Position numbers and translations under genes: made by a program. From an uncultured Coriobacteriaceae bacterium (GTDB lineage: Bacteria > Actinomycetota > Coriobacteriia > Coriobacteriales > Atopobiaceae): DNA of 64,000 nucleotides. How positions within the stretch are numbered: the first letter of the stretch is position 1; every line of letters starts with the position of its first letter. This document shows positions 62,501 through 64,000 of the stretch, piece after piece. Below the pieces are notes generated by a model. The model saw nothing but the letters and a program-made list of their open reading frames with translations. It was not told the origin of the DNA and did not search any database. The stretch covers positions 100,417 to 164,416 of the forward strand of contig CADBCS010000004.1 of the NCBI GenBank assembly GCA_902793195.1, written 5' to 3'.

Positions 62501-62867
62501 CCGTTATCTGGAAGGAACGCGGCTCCGACATGTAGAAGGCGCCCTCCCCCGTGCTGCACTTGTCGCTCGCGCCATAGCGCCACACGGACTCGTCGTCGTC
62601 CGTGATGTTGAAGAAGTACCAGATGATCTGGGTCTTCTCGGGCGTGAACGTTCCCGTAAGACGTACGACGCGTTCGTCATCGATCGCAAGGACGGTGGGC
62701 TTCATGGGCACCAGCGTCTCTCCCTCGCCATCCACCCACAGACGTATTTCGCCTTGCGGCGATTCGACGTCGCGAATGTCTATGGACAGTGTCACACTCT
62801 CTCCGAGTGGGCATGCGCCAAATGGTGTGCGATAGGTGCTGTTGGATGTGATGTGCGTAGCTCTCAC
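59574..62867 (-). CDS. Bifunctional alpha-glucan enzyme: GH13 alpha-glycosidase fused to 4-alpha-glucanotransferase (GH77)
   Basis: 1097 aa. An N-terminal beta domain (about 1-110) leads into a GH13 barrel with nucleophile Asp in GWRLDVADEL, acid/base Glu in LLIGEVWED and LLGSHDRERL. From about 640 a MalQ-type amylomaltase begins (YWQVLPVNPTDQFGSPY), with YVRLDHFLG, PFVGEDLG and STHDTQTLMGW. It should open or trim maltodextrins and transfer glucan chains. The GTG at 62867 has GGAGG seven bases upstream; the longer frame from 62954 has none. No signal peptide, so cytoplasmic. Glycogen synthase lies next, on the same strand. Confidence 0.92.
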   Translation of the reverse strand: MRATHITSNSTYRTPFGACPLGESVTLSIDIRDVESPQGEIRLWVDGEGETLVPMKPTVLAIDDERVVRLTGTFTPEKTQIIWYFFNITDDDESVWRYGASDKCSTGEGAFYMSEPRSFQITVYEPRLTRPEWYQHGIVYQIFPDRFDRGSDWKERMDVSLGVQRNGPGRELVEDWSAQPTYHKDQYGRISTWDFYGGNLEGIRERLGYLKSMGITVIYLNPIFEAASNHRYDTADYMRIDPMLGDRETFVRLCDDARKMGISIILDGVFNHTGCDSRYFNKYGNYPEAGAFQSEDSPYASWFKLGGAADGEYQCWWGVDDLPDVDESDPSYREFICGENGVVRTWLRLGAAGWRLDVADELPDDFIEDIKAAALAEKPDALLIGEVWEDASHKVSYGELRRYLQGKELDGVMNYPFRSSMIDFITNKTTAHNMAWRLEELYENYPREAFYSCLNLLGSHDRERLLTLLGDAPDKNTLSDEQRRDYRLSEGQRGLAVSRLWVAALLQMTMPGVPCVYYGDEAGLEGYTDPYNRGTYPWGNEDSNCRTIYRNAIAVRKSLPEVFEDGDFVPFALNDDVFGFTRTLGDTTVCVLANASLKDAHMVDVPMGGADVDDIVQGTKPQISDDGKTCSVHLWPLGTAVLYFHDEQRLQRPMERGMGVICHITSVPNDGKPGTMGEPAKRFVDVLAETGQTYWQVLPVNPTDQFGSPYAGLSAFAGNPYLMEGFQNDFDDLVDGLEGDEGYEAFCKKNADWLEPYVAFRAIKEVVGDDIPWTLWPENLSAYNPNMVYEGDETLAANAETHRRAQYVFQRQWDELRSYANERGIKIIGDMPMYVSADSSDVWADPEIFMLDEKGNPAGVAGCPPDNFAKDGQIWGNPTFRWDVLRKRNYDWWIRRLERMLELYDYVRLDHFLGFSSYYNIPGGRGAMEGAWNFGPGLDLFRALHERFGDLPFVGEDLGTITPAVRFLVATTGFPGMDVIQFANEDVRASYTPAPGKICYTSTHDTQTLMGWIKEKWPYDNSEHVFRDLMSKCLRSSADVVITPLQDVLVLDDASRMNVPGTAENNWCWHANGDAVEASKGYLASLARDSKRWRAEE

Positions 62868-63013
62868 GTGACGTCCTCCCACCGTTAGGGATATAAAAGC
62901 CACGATATGATAGCAGATTATGGGTCTGCAGAACGGTGCGTGGCCAAATAGCATCGTATTGGCATGTGATTCCTCGCTCGTTCCTCATGGGTTAGAACAT
63001 TGAAGCCGAACAA

Positions 63014-63052
63014 GGCAGCCCCCGCCTTCCTTGATGAAAGGCGGGGGCTGCC
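63014..63052 (-). terminator. Terminator of glycogen synthase
   Basis: GGCAGCCCCCGCCTT and AAGGCGGGGGCTGCC pair over 15 bases with a nine-base loop; TTGTT follows on the minus strand. Confidence 0.7.
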
Positions 63053-63074
63053 CCAATGTCTATGCCATGTGCGA

Positions 63075-64000
63075 CTAGTCGCGACGCTTGTTGTAGCGAA
63101 TGACCTCGGGATGGAGGCTGTGATACAGGTCCAGGTACTCCTCGGCGGCACGACGCCACGAGAAGTCCTCGGCCATGGCCTGAAGCTGCAGTTTCTGCCA
63201 TGCCTCGGGGTTCGTCCAGAAGACCTCGCACGCGTTGAGCAGGCAAGCCGCCATCTCATCGGCGTTCATGTTCGCAAACGAGAAGCCCGTGCCCTCACCC
63301 GTAAACTGGTTGTAGGGCTGCACGGAGTCACGCAGGCCACCGGTCTCGCGCACCACGGGCAGCGTGCCGTAGCGCATGGCGATCATCTGGGCAAGGCCGC
63401 ACGGCTCGAACTCGGACGGCATGAGGAACAGGTCGGCACCAGCATACATGCGATGCGCCAGCGCGCCGTCGAAGGCAATCCGGGCGCTCATCATGTCGCC
63501 GTACTTCCAGTCGAAGTACTTGAAGGAGTCCTCGTAGTCCTTGTCACCGGTTCCCAAAATCGCAACCTGCACGCCACGCGCCATGAGCGCGTTCATGCTG
63601 TAGCGGACCAGGTCGAGGCCCTTCTGCTTGGTGAGGCGACCGACCATGCACACCAGCGGACGCTCGGCATCCTGACGCAGACCGAACTCCTCCTGCAGCG
63701 CGCGCTTGCACTCTGCCTTGCCACTCATGTCGTCGGCATCGTAGTTTGCCGGAATGGCCTCGTCGGTCTTGGGATTCCACTCGATGGTATCGATGCCGTT
63801 GAGAATGCCGGAGAGCGAGCCGGCGCGACGGCGGAAGATGCCGTCCATGCCCTCGCCGTAGAACGGCATCTGTAGCTCGTTGGCATACGTGGGGCTCACC
63901 GTGGAGATGAGGTCGGAGTAGAGCAGGGCACCCTTCATGTAGTTGATGGCCTGCGGCGCGCAATACAGCTGGTCGCGGGCGGCGGGCACGTCGGCCAGAC
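63075..64000 (-). CDS. glgA: Glycogen/starch synthase, GT5 family (C-terminal part)
   Basis: About 308 aa in the window; the gene runs past 64000, so the N-terminal KTGGL region is missing here. Seen are STVSPTYANELQMPFYGEGM, LNGIDTIEWNP, CMVGRLTKQKGLDL, the acid pair region MPSEFEPCGLAQMIAMRYG and TGGLRDSV, all GT5 hallmarks. It extends alpha-1,4-glucan from ADP-glucose. The next gene downstream, the GH13-GH77 fusion, acts on the same polymer, so the two probably serve glycogen turnover. Confidence 0.93.
   Translation of the reverse strand, partial: LADVPAARDQLYCAPQAINYMKGALLYSDLISTVSPTYANELQMPFYGEGMDGIFRRRAGSLSGILNGIDTIEWNPKTDEAIPANYDADDMSGKAECKRALQEEFGLRQDAERPLVCMVGRLTKQKGLDLVRYSMNALMARGVQVAILGTGDKDYEDSFKYFDWKYGDMMSARIAFDGALAHRMYAGADLFLMPSEFEPCGLAQMIAMRYGTLPVVRETGGLRDSVQPYNQFTGEGTGFSFANMNADEMAACLLNACEVFWTNPEAWQKLQLQAMAEDFSWRRAAEEYLDLYHSLHPEVIRYNKRRD

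Noticed and set aside
1..64000. CRISPR arrays, rRNA genes and riboswitches
   Set aside because: No spaced direct repeats, rRNA sequence or recognisable riboswitch core was seen on either strand.

Overview
The window looks like a chromosome segment of a high-GC Gram-positive of the class Coriobacteriia, most like an Olsenella/Atopobium relative. The grounds are a fhaA-fhaB-pstP-rodA-pbpA-pknB cell-wall/division cluster of actinobacterial type, a two-component pair beside it, SD-led genes, and many exported proteins carrying ChW repeats (about 35 residues with a GW core) and BspA-like DUF285 leucine-rich repeats. Family calls come from motifs read by eye; no database search was run.

Layout. 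1-2541: right end of an integrated element, visibly AT-richer than the rest: an XRE regulator, a 160-aa protein of unknown function and a tyrosine integrase, ending at the 3' end of a tRNA-Leu gene that is the probable attachment site. 2.8-12.5 kb: serine/threonine signalling and wall-synthesis operon (polytopic kinase, two FHA proteins, PP2C phosphatase, a single-chain RodA-PbpA fusion, PASTA kinase). 12.5-18.2 kb: TSCPD protein, Tat lipoprotein, an OmpR-type response regulator and kinase, purC, a membrane protein and tRNA-Arg. 18.2-32.1 kb: housekeeping genes (purB, argH, nitrilase-type amidase, CcdA/TlpA thiol pair, RlmKL-type methyltransferase, hydroxyacid dehydrogenase), an Rpn-type nuclease gene and a composite 5'-nucleotidase.

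32.1-44.4 kb: an EF-G/TetM-like GTPase, a secreted CAP-domain protein with ChW repeats, a second two-component system, an alpha/beta hydrolase, an LPG-synthase-type membrane protein, a lipoprotein and mfd. 44.4-59.5 kb: an accessory surface-protein region. It holds a ChW-NlpC/P60 protein, three DUF285-LRR-ChW proteins and a Fic protein. It shows active decay or rearrangement: two LRR genes have the same 130-bp 3' block joined out of frame, the third has a stop codon in its signal peptide, and small XRE regulator genes lie in broken copies between them. Two of the LRR genes share an identical 19-bp upstream motif at exactly the same distance from the start codon. 59.5-64 kb: alpha-glucan metabolism, with a GH13-GH77 fusion and the 3' part of glycogen synthase, which runs off the window.

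Most genes are separated by clear hairpin terminators, several of them bidirectional between convergent genes. No CRISPR array, rRNA gene, insertion sequence or replication origin was seen.
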